A stretch of DNA of 64,000 nt from Dermacentor variabilis (GCF_050947875.1 NC_134568.1:266683202-266747201), one strand, 5' to 3'. Numbered from the stretch's first letter, positions 13,330 through 27,269 are shown. Made by a program: numbers and translations. The notes: generated from the letters alone by a model not told the origin.

Positions 13330-13602
13330 TAGCCGATATTCTAATCGACATTAAGAGAAAGAAATGGAGCTAGGCAGGTCATGTAATGCATAGGTAAGAA
13401 AACCGGTGGACCATTAGGGTTAGAGAATGGGTGCCAAGAGAAAGGAAGCGCAGTCAAAGACGGCAGCAGACTAGGTGGGATGATGAAATTAAGAAATTCG
13501 TTGCCGCTAGCTGGAATCGGTTGGCGCAGGACAGGGGTAATTGGAGATCGCAGGGAGAGGCCTTCGTCCTGCAGTGGACCTAAATATGGTGATGATGATG
13601 AT
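13330..13602 (+). pseudogene. 3' end of an RTE-like LINE, broken
   Basis: One frame reads the C-terminal tail of an endonuclease-reverse transcriptase: WVPRERKRSQRRQQTRWDDE, then WNRLAQDRGNWRSQGEAF and a terminal LQWT before a TAA. Two in-frame stops lie upstream. A short TGATGATGATG run follows at 13590-13602, as is common at RTE 3' ends. Everything upstream of the C-terminal ~80 residues is missing. Confidence 0.8.
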
Positions 13603-13685
13603 GCAAGATCAAGAAACAGGAAAATTGGTCTTACAGTAATTGGCTGTCAATGAATATTTTACGTATGACATATATGGCTAAGACA

Positions 13686-13742
13686 ATGAGCAACACGAGA
13701 ACATGGTGAAAAGTACTCTCACCGTGTTCTCGTGTTGCTCAT
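13686..13742. repeat. Inverted repeat, 24-bp arms
   Basis: Arms 13686-13709 and 13719-13742 are reverse complements with one mismatch and a 9-base loop. The core is GAGCAACACGAGAACA. Confidence 0.9.
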
Positions 13743-15269
13743 CACCTTGAATTTCCATCTCCCGCATACCCTGTATTTTCTGCGTATATGCCAAGAGTAA
13801 TACATATTGTAATAAGAAAGTAGTTGAGTCGACACTTCCCTATATTTTTCATGATTCGCAAATAGTTTCAGACGTTTCAACATTTTCCGCCAATGTCACA
13901 CCTCGAACGACTTATGGCAGTCGTCTTAAATAGCGCGAACAGTAAAAATAGCCGCCCCAGGTGTTTTTTTTTTCCTGTTTTCTTTCTATCCCTTTTATTT
14001 TTTTCTTCTGCGTCCAGCGTCAGATCTCGCAGTATAAGGGTAGTTGGAAAAACTGCACAGGCAGATTCGGTCACCGGGTGGATGAGTAGCAGGTTCATTG
14101 CACACAAACCCGACTCCATTAAGCGAGGTCCTCGTCCTGAGGGTTAGACAGTTTTCACAGAAAAAAAGAGGAGCCAGAACCAGTACTCACAACTTGTTGA
14201 AGTTGTTGCTGCCCTCCTCCTACCCTTATACTCTTTATACATACATATAATTCCCCATTGGTGCTCGCCCGCCATCCCGGACATCGCAACTCTAGTTCGC
14301 TGCTAATGATAGCACAGTCAGCCTAATGGGCGAGCCCACGAGGCCCTTTGGCATTGCTTAGATGCGCTTCCCATTCATCAGCCTTGACTCCACGTCGACC
14401 ATCGCCTGGCCGCACGGGCTACAGGAACAAGATGCCTCTGTGGCGAAGCTCTGGCACAGCCGACTGCCGCTTGGGCAGCCTATAGCGCTCCATACGGCTA
14501 ACTGTATGGGAACACTACATACTACACTCAAAGGGCTGCATTCACGCTCCACTCAAGAGTTAGCAAACTGAAAGGGATAAATAGGGATTGTTACCTTGAA
14601 CTTGTTTTCAAAGCGTGCGATGAGCAGCCTTGAGTCCAGTCACCGTTAAGAGGGTCGTAACGAAAGCGTGATAATAACTATAGCCACGGAACGCCTTTGT
14701 ATTAATGAGACTCCTGATTATTGGGGTTACGGAAGCTTGAATGGCACTCAAGAGATCTGAATTTAAACTGCGCGTAGCAATAACACACTGAACTGGCTGG
14801 CCGCAGCAGCAGCAACGTTCCGGGCTTTGTGGCCCATAACTCCAGTTTAGCGCTAATATAGTCACGCATGTACTTTCGAAAGGTTTGCTGGTGGCTCAAG
14901 TGCACCCATACAATTAAAGTAAAGCGCCGGAAAAAAGCACCACATGTATGTGCTAGGTTCAGCGAATTATTTTCGTAAATTTTGAATTGTTATAAGCGCT
15001 TCGTCTGCAGCTTCCTCAGATAGAGTGGCTTTCCTTTTTTACGCACGTTTTATGCTTGATAACAGTTACTACTTTCCACGAACCCTCATGGGAACAATGC
15101 AACATGTTTGCTGGATGAACAAAAAGCTCTAAGCAAACTAATCTGACGCATAATCAGTGTAACGCGAGTTTTCACGTGGTTATAGTATGCATCTGTTATG
15201 GTGGCTCAGGGACTCCATAGGGGGCCGCAGCTCTTTTACGATAAAAAAAAAAAAACTTAGAAACGCGGT
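13743..15269. other. Unassigned DNA
   Basis: No gene or repeat family is recognised. Short frames overlap on opposite strands and show no motifs. Confidence 0.4.
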
Positions 15270-15353
15270 GCAAGATAAGATTTTAAGACTTACGGTGTTC
15301 AGTCGTCAGAGCTCTGACGACCACACACCGCAGGTCTTATAGTTGTATCTTAC
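15270..15353. repeat. Imperfect palindrome centred on a perfect 20-bp core
   Basis: GTCGTCAGAGCTCTGACGAC at 15302-15321 is a perfect palindrome with no loop. The symmetry continues outward for about 20 more bases on each side with mismatches (AAGATAAGATTTTAAGACTT against GGTCTTATAGTTGTATCTT). Confidence 0.85.
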
Positions 15354-15389
15354 CGGGTTTTTGTGGTTTTTTTTTCTTTGAACAGCTTG

Positions 15390-15605
15390 GCTAAAGTTAG
15401 CTGGGACACACGATATAACGTACAGTTGCTGAGCGTAAGGTCATGGGTTCGCTTCACGACCACGGCGACCATATTTCAAGGGATGCAGAGTGCAAAAACG
15501 CTTGCGTACCGTGCTTTGGGTCCACGTCAAAAAACCCCAGCTGCTCAAAATAGAACCGATGCCCTCTATACTGTGGTGTCCATCATAACGCATGGTGCAG
15601 TTTCT
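15390..15605 (+). mobile_element. Diverged Ruka-like SINE
   Basis: It follows the same order as the clear Ruka copies: a B-box-like ATGGGTTCGCTTCACGACC, CACGGCGACCATATTTC, then GTGCAAAAACGC, ACGTCAAAAAACCCCAG and a degraded 'CTCTATACTGTGGTGTCCATCATAAC'-type end. Similarity is clearly lower than for the copies at 6911 and 18189. No target duplication was found. Confidence 0.6.
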
Positions 15606-15712
15606 AGAGAGCACAATTTTATTTATTTAATTATGTTCGTGTGTGTGTGGGGGGGGGGGGGGAGAAGGGCGTTCTGGACTCGAATAAACGGAACTGCCGA
15701 GGAGTGGTTGCA

Positions 15713-18170
<2,458 letters not shown>

Positions 18171-18188
18171 ATTTAAGTTCGCGAGGAT
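18171..18188. repeat. Target-site duplication, left copy (Ruka SINE)
   Basis: ATTTAAGTTCGCGAGGAT matches 18410-18427 with one mismatch. Confidence 0.9.
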
Positions 18189-18409
18189 CTATGGTGCTCG
18201 GTTGATAAGCACGAGGTCGCGGGGTCGAATGCGGCTACGGCGGCCGCATTTCGATGGGGGCGAAATGCAAAAACACCCGTGTACTTAGATATAAGCGCAC
18301 GTTAAAGAACACCTGTAGGTCCAAATTATTCCGGAGTCCTCCACTACAGCGTGCCTCGTAATCAAATCGTGGTTTTGGCACTTTAAAGCCCGTAATTTGA
18401 TTGTTTCGT
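18189..18409 (+). mobile_element. Ruka: Ruka-type tRNA-derived SINE, near full length
   Basis: The tRNA-like head contains AAGCACGAGGTCGCGGGGTC (B-box region). The body continues with TTTCGATGGGGGCGAAATGC, AAAAACACCCGTGTACTTAG and GCACGTTAAAGAACACC, and ends with GTGGTTTTGGCACTTTAAAG. It is flanked by an 18-bp target-site duplication with one mismatch. It contains the ~40-bp segment missing from the copy at 6911. Confidence 0.92.
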
Positions 18410-18427
18410 ATTTAAGTTCGCAAGGAT
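18410..18427. repeat. Target-site duplication, right copy (Ruka SINE)
   Basis: ATTTAAGTTCGCAAGGAT, one mismatch to the left copy. Confidence 0.9.
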
Positions 18428-20753
18428 GAACAGAAACATACGTGGTGCATTTCCTTTATTTCTGTGCATGCGAATAAAAGCCATCAAAAAGGCATTATGT
18501 GGCACACTTGCACGGGGGCCTGAGAAAGCCGCTGAGCTCTTAAGCAGGTTTTAGCACGGCAACAAAAATATCGGAGAAAGAAGATAAGGGTTCTGTGTGC
18601 CTGCATTGGCATCACTACAAGACCTGTCGCCATACTTATTCTTTGCAGTGTTAAATAAGCGATATTGTGATCATCACATTCAGAACAGACAAGAGTGCAC
18701 GTATTTTTTTTTTTTCAATATACGTAACGCGCATATTGACCAAGGGCTAAAGTTGACTCAGCAATACATTTTAAAACGCCGTGCTTAATGCGCCATGCAG
18801 TGCGCCGACACCGTGAGCCTGCCCGTCAAGTTTGACTCGTCAACGAAAATGAACGAAAAGCAGGGACGCGCGTTGACAGCACGCGTCCAGAAAGAGAAAG
18901 GAAAGCCCTAACACAGTTGAATACGCAAGAGGGACAAATAATAAAAGCGCGACACTTTCGAGAAAAAAGGGGAAAATAAAAGGTCGCGTTTCTTTTTAAT
19001 GAGCACCTAGCCAGTGAGCCGCTCCACGAGGGCTTTTATCCGGGGTGGCCATCTTTGCATGAGCGAAGTGGACGTCTTTAATTAAGCGGAGGAAAGCACG
19101 TCCGCGGGGTGCTTTCGCAAACTCCAGAGTATTTTCTGCTTAACGGGTCGCGAAAACAAAGTGTGGCGCGCGCGCTTATTTTGTTGCAGCGCGTGCGGTT
19201 CCCTTTGCGAGAGCCCCGCGCATATGTACACGCATGCTTTCGGCGCGCGCCCTTCATCGCTCGCGCGTGGTTCCCCTCATTTGTTGCGCGGAAGGTCAAA
19301 TCACGGACGACTCGTGCCTTTGTATTTCGCCGTCGCGTCTGCGACAGCGGCGTGGCCGCGCTACAAGCAAATTCCTAATTTAATGAAACCGCAACATTTA
19401 GAGAGCGCAGGACCGTCAGAAAAGGGCCGTGGCACGCGTATACCCGGCGCGTGCTCCCTCCCCTCGCCTCGGAGCCGGCGGGCGTGTGTCGGTGCGTATC
19501 AGGGCGCGCGCGCTTCTCGCTCAGCGAAGCGCGTGATTTAAAGCCAGCGCCGAAGCCGAGAGGCTCCGAAGTAACAACGCAGAAAAGGAAGCGAGCGCTA
19601 AACAGTAAAGCCACTCAAACGAAAATTAAAGCGTGTCTCTCTCAATACTCGCTCGAGGAGAAGACTTGTTTCTCCGAGGAGTAGAGTGCGCCCCCGGCAT
19701 GCCACGCTTTTGTTCGTCAATTAAGAGGATGGTAAATAACATTCGCTTTCATCGTGCCGAGAAGAAAGGCGGCCCGCTCATTAAGTCCGGGCAACAGGCC
19801 TCTTCTTGGAAGCGTTGTCTCTCGGCGAAGAACATTTTGAGTTGTTGGCTTCTTCGACGGATAACCGTAAATTGCGTTATTCGCCTAAGTATACCAAGTG
19901 ACTCCAAGTCTCAAAGCTTGGTAAGAAAATGATCGCGCGAGGCAGCGCAGGAGCGCTAACGCTCTAGACCTTAATAAAACAGACTCCCTTTAATCCTGCC
20001 AAGGCGAAACGCGCTTCGAGTGTCTTCCTCGCGTTCCGAAGCGCTTTTGAGTCTCGCGCACGCACTGCACACAAAAGATGATGTATGCGCGTTCAACGCG
20101 AGCTTGTTTCTGGCTCAGCGCCGAATGCTTGGCACCGCATTAGTCAAAGGCTGTTGAGGGTGGCAGCGTATAATATAGCGTGCTGCTTCAGCGTATACTC
20201 TTCCGCAAATTCGAAATGCTCAGCTCCTTGGCATCGCACAGCTACTTAATACGATAGCAGCCGGGTAACCTCCTCTCTCTTTGCACTGAAACAGAACAAT
20301 ACCCTCCGCTTTGTTCCGCAACGATGATAGAAACAATAAGAGCCCTATAATGTCTATTTCAGGTCATCTAATGGTAATCGTATGCATCCCCTATTAGTGG
20401 CGGTGCGGTGCCAGGTAACCGGTAGGAGTTACATTATTTTGTTTACAATTATAACGACTCCTTTTCTTCAATAAAGAGGGAAAACACCTAAGCGCTGCAT
20501 TCATCGTGAACCTCATAACGTGAACTGGAAGCAGACAGAGAAGCAAATACGAAAATATTTAGCTCCGTCTGTGTGCAGAGCTGTTCCCTTCATAGTCTGC
20601 GTCTGGTGTGGGCTAGCATTTACAACCGTATACGGATTACTAGCTCGCCAATATATTGATACACTTGCGAACATTCATCGTTTGCGCTTCACCGCGACAG
20701 CAGTAGTAAAGCTCGAAAATAGATTTGGTGTGTCCGTCCATCTGTCCTTTCCT
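18428..20753. other. Unassigned DNA with a CpG-rich block at ~18800-19640
   Basis: No gene is recognised. The CpG-rich block contains AT-rich homeodomain-like islands such as CTTTAATTAAGCGG near 19075 and, beyond it, TCAATTAAGAGG near 19718. It may be regulatory, which is inference. Confidence 0.35.
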
Positions 20754-20945
20754 TTGTTGTTGTTGTTGTTGTAGCCTGTGATGCGTGTGGCTCCTACCCA
20801 CGATAGGGGATTGGCCTTTACTCCGGCGACCACGCCGGCCGTGATCGTCATCGTCGTTATCGCGTAGTCTTCAGGCCGCTTCCGTATTCTCAACTCCATG
20901 CTCATCACAGAATGATGCGAAAGAATAATTTTGGCCACGACACTC
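20754..20945 (-). pseudogene. LINE 3' end with (CAA)n tail
   Basis: On the minus strand the sequence GGCCAATCCCCTATCGTGGG is followed by a tail of CAA repeats (plus-strand TTG at 20754-20772). The LINE insert at 24054-24927 ends with a closely related GGCCAATCCCCCTCATGAG and a CAACAG tail, so the two share a 3' end family. No coding sequence is readable here. Confidence 0.6.
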
Positions 20946-22150
20946 ACTGCATGCTTGGGCTGCAGATAGCCGTCGCCCCAGTGAACAGGCTTACATAGCG
21001 CAAATTATTTAGAGCCAGTGAGCGTGCACCTCTATTTTTCGTAGTGAAACAATAGATCACTACACAATAGCTGTATACAAAATGTCGATTCATAGGCCTC
21101 TCTAAAGCACACAGACACGCTAATAGAAGAATGCATGATGATATTCAACAGTTTCATTTTTTTCCACACATCCTATGTTACATACGTAAAGAGAAGAAAC
21201 GAAGAAGGAAAGGTAGGGAGGTTGACCAAGGACGTGCCCGGTTGGCTACCCTACACTTGGGGATGGGGAAGAATACGTAAGTCGATAGAAGGAACGGACG
21301 GTAAACAAATAATCGATAATGCGCTTGCAGCAATAATCTGCGTGCCTCCGTCCCTGGTATTCGAGCTTGAGTCCCTATGGCAGTGAGCACTTGAGCCAGA
21401 CGCATTATCCACCGTGCTATCGCACAACTTTCACAGCTGGTAACTTTTGTAATGTTTCGAGCTACACACAGACTGAGACTGGTGGCGTCTGCATATGTGC
21501 ATCGGTTGGCACAACAGCAAATACATATAGCGGACGAATACGGTGTTTTGTGCACGGCGAAAAGTTGTTCAACGGAACATGGTGGTATCAGCCGTGAGAG
21601 CCTGCTGCTGTCGCAGTAAATGAGTTAAGCCGCAGAGCAATTGTTGAGGTCTGCTGGCCTTTTTCTGGCTCTCTGTTAAACACTGATCTTTATTCAGCGC
21701 AGCCAGACAAATAGCTACACAGTGTGCAAATGTTCAAGGCTGGACCAATTGAAGTACAGTGACAGGATCACTACATCCATCCCCTGGTATGGCATCGATC
21801 TCATTCTCGAACAAAAGTGCTGCTTGACGGAATGGCCAAACGGCCAAATCGTCTGCAACGCGATGTTTATTAAATTAATCTTGCTCTAGTAGCGATCGAA
21901 ATAGGTGTCTGTGGAGGCAACAAAAAGCTACGGACACGCCGAAAGGAAAAGCGAAAACAAAGAAAAATTGTCCCGTTTCGCCGCATTGGGTCTTCAATAG
22001 TAGACATACAGTTGGTGTAGCAGACAGATAAAAAGCCTTGGTAATTGGTTTCGCTAGATCTCTGCCTCGTACCAGAAGACAATGTTACACAACTAACGAA
22101 CGCTGGAAGACATTTCCAATATCCTAATCCCTAACACTATAGCAGAAAAC
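20946..22150. other. Unassigned DNA with a tick-repeat-like stretch
   Basis: About 21190-21280 (AGGTAGGGAGGTTGACCAAG, GTGCCCGGTTGGCTACCCTA) looks like a sequence common in tick genomes, but I cannot assign it to a named family. Nothing else is recognised. Confidence 0.35.
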
Positions 22151-22154
22151 ATAT
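22151..22154. repeat. Target-site duplication, left (deleted Gypsy element)
   Basis: ATAT immediately before the LTR start TGTTACGG. It matches 24994-24997 after the other LTR's end ATAACA. A 4-bp duplication is normal for some Ty3/Gypsy lineages. Confidence 0.7.
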
Positions 22155-22312
22155 TGTTACGGGGAGATGTCAAAAAGGTCTACGTACAATATTTACACAG
22201 TGGCAGCTAGTGGCACCACAACAACAAAGATGGCGGGCCGGGGCACAGCTCGTCCTCTTTCTCGTCTGCTACGCAACGTCTTCTTCGTCCGCAGGACAAG
22301 TGGCTCATAACA
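22155..22312 (-). repeat. LTR (3' LTR relative to the element), 158 bp
   Basis: It begins TGTTACGGGGAGATGTC and ends GTGGCTCATAACA. It shares ACACAGTGGCAG, GTGGCACCACAACAA and AAGATGGCGGG with the right copy. A purine-rich stretch (minus strand CCGGAGGGTAA) adjoins it internally and could be the polypurine tract. Confidence 0.8.
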
Positions 22313-22673
22313 TTACCCTCCGGCGGCGAAAGCACTGACTCGGTGCAGTCGAAACAGGACGGAATGGAAAAGGTTCCCCGCACACACACGGTTAATCAGT
22401 GTCTGGAACATGATATGGTTTCAGGCGGACGACGTGCAAGATGTCAGTGCGAGGTCGAGCCGATGGGGACGAAGACAACGGAACAATTTCATATGTTACG
22501 TCCGTCACTTGGCAATACACTGGATATGGGCCGGGGTACGGGAACAGTAGCTTTTCAGAAAGCCCGACGCGGCGCGCTGTGGACCAGAGGAGGACAAGAG
22601 ACCCAGGAGCAAAGTGGGTAGTCCTGTGATGGCTATTGTATCGCGATTGCTGTTGGATCTGTGACTCGCTGAC

Positions 22674-22925
22674 TCAAGCGCGGACAATTTGACCTGCATG
22701 ATCAGCACGGTCAATAGCCTCTAGAGCGTACTCGGCAGAGAGGCACGAGGAAGAAGGCACCAGCGTGTCCATGGCCGGCAACGTAGGAATTCGGCCGAGT
22801 AAGGGAAAGAGAGGCGAATAACCAGTGGTCTCGTGTATTGACATGTTATACGCGAATGTCGCAAAATACAATGCAGTGTCCCAATCCTGGTGGTCGGCGG
22901 ACACATGTATTGCCAACATGTCGGT
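22674..22925 (-). pseudogene. Integrase remnant (Ty3/Gypsy)
   Basis: The minus-strand frame reads DWDTALYFATFAYNMSIHET then TGYSPLFPLLGRIPTLP. This is the region after the integrase catalytic glutamate ('W......A.FAYN...H.STG.SPF.L..GR'). The catalytic core is missing, and stops and frame changes lie further left. Confidence 0.8.
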
Positions 22926-23139
22926 AATTGTTCGGTTCAGTCACTCCGTCAAGCCATTCGCTGTGGATCTTAGGTCGTCATCAGTTTGCGTTGCGTCGAG
23001 CAGGAGCGTAGAATGTCCTTCATTCGAAAGAAGCATATTGGCGTGTCCTCATGCGTGCGCCACTGGTTTGGATCGCGGTATCGGGGATAGGTCGATTGTG
23101 GGCAGGGAGGCCGAAAGAAATTGCTGACCGCAGGGCGAC

Positions 23140-23760
23140 TTACATCACATGCAGATGGAATGGGTGCCTGCGTTCGCCAACTCTTCGCGCACGACGGCTG
23201 GGATCAACGATACCGCCAGGCGGGGCTCGTCGTAAGAACGGGCCTGAGGAACAGATGGAGACGCGGCCTCAATCTCAGGCAGCACAAGACGCAGCAAGCT
23301 TTCGATACCAGGCGGCTGCACGTACTCACACGTTGAGGTAACGGCGGTGTTAGGGAGCCGCACGAATTATTGTGTGACACGACAGCTCTTCGCTTCCCCA
23401 AAGCGTCGGCACTATTTTATGATGTCGTCGACGGTCGAGCAGTCCTTATATATCAGTAAATTAAAGGCCTCATCGGCGATGCCTTTAAGTATGTGGCTGA
23501 CTCCGCCTGCTTCAGGCATTTTGTTGTCAACCCGCCCACAGAGAACACGTCCTGAAGGTACACGACATATGGTTCAGTCCATGTTTGGGCCCAGCACGAA
23601 TGTTCCTTCTTAGCGGCTGGCTGGCACCCGACTGGCTTCTCAAGAGCTCCTCTATTTTTTGCTTGCACGTGTCCCAACTAGTCAGTCCCTCCTCATGTGT
23701 TTGAAGCCAAACATGGGCCTTTCCCTTGAGGTAGTAGGTAAGGTTAGCCAGCATACTGGT
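23140..23760 (-). pseudogene. Gag/capsid remnant (Ty3/Gypsy)
   Basis: The minus-strand frame 23754-23527 reads LTYYLKGKAHVWLQTHEEGL and SWDTCKQKIEELLR, a typical capsid 'Y.L.G.A..W...' block. Frame 23363-23145 has LIPAVVREELANA, seen in Gag C-terminal regions of tick elements. The frames are interrupted. This is the 5' coding part of the deleted element. Confidence 0.7.
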
Positions 23761-23953
23761 TGGCGTTCACTGGTTGTTCTTGCTGGCTCGCTCGTATTCG
23801 GTTAACAAGTCTTGGACGTACACGAAGTCAACACCTGAGAAGGTACCAGGGTCTCAGAGTTGGGCCAGGACAACCGGTGTTGTGGTAGCCGAGGCTGAGC
23901 TAGCGGGTCGCTGAGTCGATATGGTCGTCTGAGCGGCCCCTGGCCCGCTAAGA

Positions 23954-24053
23954 GATTACGGGGATACGTCAAAAAGGGTTTATGCACAATACTTACACAG
24001 TGGCAGAGAGTGGCACCACAACAAAAAAGATGGCGGGGTGGGGCACAGCTCGT
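23954..24053 (-). repeat. LTR (5' LTR relative to the element), left part
   Basis: Aligns with the first ~95 bp of the LTR at 22155. The first two bases have decayed (GATTACGG instead of TGTTACGG). It is interrupted at CACAGCTCGT by the LINE insertion and resumes at 24938. Confidence 0.8.
24044..24053. repeat. Target-site duplication, left (LINE insertion)
   Basis: CACAGCTCGT, repeated exactly at 24928-24937. Confidence 0.9.
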
Positions 24054-24927
24054 TGTTGCTGTTGCTGCTGTTGCCTCAAAACATGGCTCGTACTCATGAG
24101 GGGGATTGGCCACACTGGATGGATTGAAACGTACACCCAACATACCAAAAGGGGTAAATGTGAACATTCAGAACGAAGCAGCTGGCAATTAACTGTAACA
24201 TAAATTTTGAAAGTACCTATACATAAACTAAATAAATGTAAAAAAACTGAAACACTAAATAATAAAATAAAAGTAAAATAAAATTTCCTATGCTCGGTAC
24301 TCAGGAGCTTAACCTTTCGGATGCCTGCAGAGCACTAATCATCGAACCATGGCTCGTGCCTGATTGACAGGCACAAAAAGACAAAATGTTTGGTGTTGTA
24401 AGTGCTAAACCCAGTTTACTTGTTGGAAATATGAGGAACATTCTGCGGAGGGAGGAGAAGCGGCGGCAAGAAAGAAAAAACATGGTCAATTCTGGTTCAT
24501 TACAAAAAGTGCAGAGGTTAGTTATGGATAAACCAGATCAATGAAGGTAAACATTCAGGCGGGCAACTCTACAGCGGAAGCTTGATAACGTCCACTCGCA
24601 TTGGCGTGAAAGGCATTTGCTCGTGTTCCACCGGAATTTTGGATGTTGAGAATCATCTGCGGAAAGTATGGATGATTCATTACAATTCAAGAACAAAATG
24701 CGTTTAATTCTAGCTCCTGTTATAAAATATAAGTCAGGAAGAACATTTAAGACCGGACCATTTAGCGATGACGATGCGAGGGAATAAGCTGATTCCGTTA
24801 AGAAGATTCCACTATGTCCGGGGAGCCAGACAAAACAGACTTGAGACAAATTGCGTGGGACAAGAGTCGAAAGTATGCTCAACAGGTGTGACCGATTCTT
24901 AGAAGTTAAATGTGTGCAGACCGAAAC
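24054..24927 (-). pseudogene. 5'-truncated LINE with RNase H remnant inserted in an LTR
   Basis: On the minus strand the frame 24960-24538 shows VCFVWLPGHSGIFLTESAYS, the RNase H end motif 'W.PGH.GI..NE.AD' with two changes (N to T, D to Y). Its 3' end (left) has GGCCAATCCCC and a CAACAG-type repeat tail. The 874-bp insert is bounded by a perfect 10-bp target duplication, so it is a discrete, 5'-truncated retrotransposition product. Confidence 0.85.
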
Positions 24928-24937
24928 CACAGCTCGT
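24928..24937. repeat. Target-site duplication, right (LINE insertion)
   Basis: Exact copy of 24044-24053. Confidence 0.9.
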
Positions 24938-24993
24938 CCTCCTTCTCGTCTGCTATGCAACGTCTTCGTCGGCAGGACAGGTGGCTCATAACA
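24938..24993 (-). repeat. LTR (5' LTR relative to the element), right part
   Basis: CCTTCTCGTCTGCTATGCAA through GTGGCTCATAACA continues the LTR interrupted at 24053 and matches 22256-22312. Confidence 0.85.
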
Positions 24994-24997
24994 ATAT
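24994..24997. repeat. Target-site duplication, right (deleted Gypsy element)
   Basis: ATAT, matching 22151-22154. Confidence 0.7.
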
Positions 24998-25815
24998 TAT
25001 GCAGTAAAGGCACGAGTGCAGTTTCGCAAGGCCCAAATGTAGACAAATAAATCGAACAGTTACACAATAGGCCCTGTGTAGAACGTATGCAATGGCAGCA
25101 GTATAATTTACCACGCGAAATTGTACAGACGCGCAGGTTGAGAGTTCGTTCTCACTTCGTTGCTGCAACGTATCTAATCATGTGTACGAAGCTGTCTACC
25201 TTAGACTTGATCATTGTCACGTGCTTAGACCAGTGGAAGTTTCGGTCAATAATGACACCTAAGAATCTGTGATGCATTACATATGGTATAAGTGTGCCGT
25301 AAACTGTAATCTGGTATCAGTGCATCGCTTTTGGCGTAAAGGCTGCACACTTCGCAATCGCCAATTGCAGACCTCGCAGGCGCAAGAACATTGATGTGGC
25401 AGATGCTCCACGTTGCAGTCTTGCATGAAGTTGTGGTCATGAAGCAGCTGAAGTTCATATGGAAATACCGTCGGCGTATAGGTTCGTTCTGACATTTTCT
25501 CGTACTATATCAGCAAGTCCAATAATAGCTATATTGAAAAGCGTGAGACTGAGTAAGCCTTCTTGAGGAACGCCGAAGCCGACTTGATGGTGACTGGTCT
25601 CCCCATCCGTCGTCGTCATAAAGATGTTGCGGCCTGTAAGACATCCCTCACCAGTAAGCAAGCAAGCCAGTTTAGCACATGCGGATGCACACCGCTGTAT
25701 GATAAGCGAATATTTCTAAAGAAGCACAAATATGTCATCACTGTGGATATAATTGAAGCACTGGCGATCAGCGAGAGAGGCATGTCACGTGCGACCACGC
25801 CGAAGCTGGTTCCTC
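24998..25815 (-). pseudogene. LINE reverse transcriptase fragment, broken
   Basis: The minus-strand frame 25661-25455 reads GFGVPQEGLLSLTLFNIAII then LADIVRENVRTNLYADGISI. This is the 'GVPQGGVLSPTLFN...YADD' core with the second catalytic Asp replaced by Gly and other changes. Downstream, GVIIDRNFHWSKHVTMIKSK and VDSFVHMIRYVAATK match the thumb region. Frameshifts and stops are present. The fragment stops at the left where the deleted Gypsy element is inserted. Whether 21.7-22.15 kb is its continuation is unclear. Confidence 0.8.
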
Positions 25816-27269
25816 ATTGATAAAGAGATTGTATACCAGCGTAAATAAAATACAAGCCACGGTAACAAATGTGTCCAAACATTTTCCGTGCTCTTAATAC
25901 TCGTGTTTTGATTTGGTTTTGTTGGTGCATTATTTTTTGCGCTACGGCACTAAAGGCAACCGGTTGTTAGTCGGTGCTGGTCGTGTCCACATTATTTCAC
26001 TCTCATTTCATGCTGCTCTTGTAAGGACAAGCCTACATAACGTGTACGTACATTTCGTCGAGCTACTTGAGCCTATATAGGGTGCCGCACCCCACAACAA
26101 GGTTAGTAGCCACTTATAGTATACGCGCCCACACAGGGTGTCGCAGGCCCTCGAAGATAGACAACCGCACTGGCGTGCAGTGTAAGAATGCCGCAGTGCT
26201 GTTAGCGGCACGCGTGGTTCACGTGAGCGGGCAATTGCGGGAGCGGATCGATAGCGACTCGTGTATCTCGTGCCAGACGGATGGCAGCTGCGCCGGCATG
26301 CCCACGCAACGGCCACGCCGCCGCCCGGAGCCCCAAGAGCGCGCTGCTTATCGCGTGAGCCACGCAGCCTACATAAATAGACCGGGAAGATTGATCTCCG
26401 CTAATGGGTCGCCAGGGGAATCCGGCGACAAGCAGCGGCGGCGCCCTCCGTGGACGGCCGAGGACGACAACAGTTCTTCCTGCACGCGCTGACATCGTGC
26501 GCTGATACGCCCCAGATCACGTGGCGGAAGAAGCGGCGCCACGTAGTTCCGCACCCCTCCGCATGCAGCTTTGGCAAGAGGGGGCAGCCGTCATCAGACC
26601 CCTGTGTCTCCCGGAGAGGAATTAGACGAGCGCTCTTTTTTTTTCTTTCGAACAAGCTTATTTCCCTACTAAGCAGGGCATTTTGCAAGTTTCCTGACCA
26701 CTGCGCGAGCAACAAGGCGATCAATTCCAGACTACATTCGCAAGGGAAATATGCTATAACAAGAAGCAAGGGCTTCCAACACCTCCGTCTGATCACGCCA
26801 GTTAACCTCACATTCTCCTAGAATAACTACCACACTCCTTTAATGAAGCTTTAGCGGACACAAGATTTCGCAAGGGTTCCAGTACGGAGCTCTGAAATAG
26901 CAAAATCCTTATCACTGTCTGGCACGTCTGTAAACACATGTAAAATAAGCGAATACAAATAACCCAGAGATGTGGAAACGCGTGGTTTGGAAACATAGTA
27001 CTGCAGAAGAGCCACCAATAAAGCATAATAATGATGGGGAAAAGCAAGGTGTCTCATTGTAAGCATACTTGCTTTGAATTTCATGGTACGCAATTTGCAA
27101 CCAAAGTCAGATGTCTCCCTGACTACTCGGATGCATCATCACGAATAGTATACAAGAGCGTTTGTTTTTGCATGCAAAACTTTAAAGGCGTTACCAGTAT
27201 TCGATGCGCAAAGTACGGCAGGATGAAAAAAAAGATTGGCTAAAGGCTTAGCTTGGTTAAGCCTGGAAG
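25816..27269. other. Unassigned DNA with a CpG-rich block at ~26120-26630
   Basis: No gene is recognised. Frames of up to 141 codons overlap on both strands of the CpG-rich block and lack motifs. Confidence 0.35.

Larger units (their letters stand above)
22155..24993 (-). mobile_element. Internally deleted Ty3/Gypsy element
   Basis: Two LTR copies (22155-22312; 23954-24053 continuing at 24938-24993) bound a short internal region that reads on the minus strand. Only a capsid/Gag piece (23140-23760) and an integrase piece (22674-22925) remain. Protease, reverse transcriptase and RNase H are absent, so a large internal deletion joins Gag to integrase near 23100. LTR ends are TGTTA and TAACA inverted repeats, and a 4-bp ATAT duplication flanks the whole. 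The right LTR is split by a LINE insertion. The element cannot be autonomous. Confidence 0.8.
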
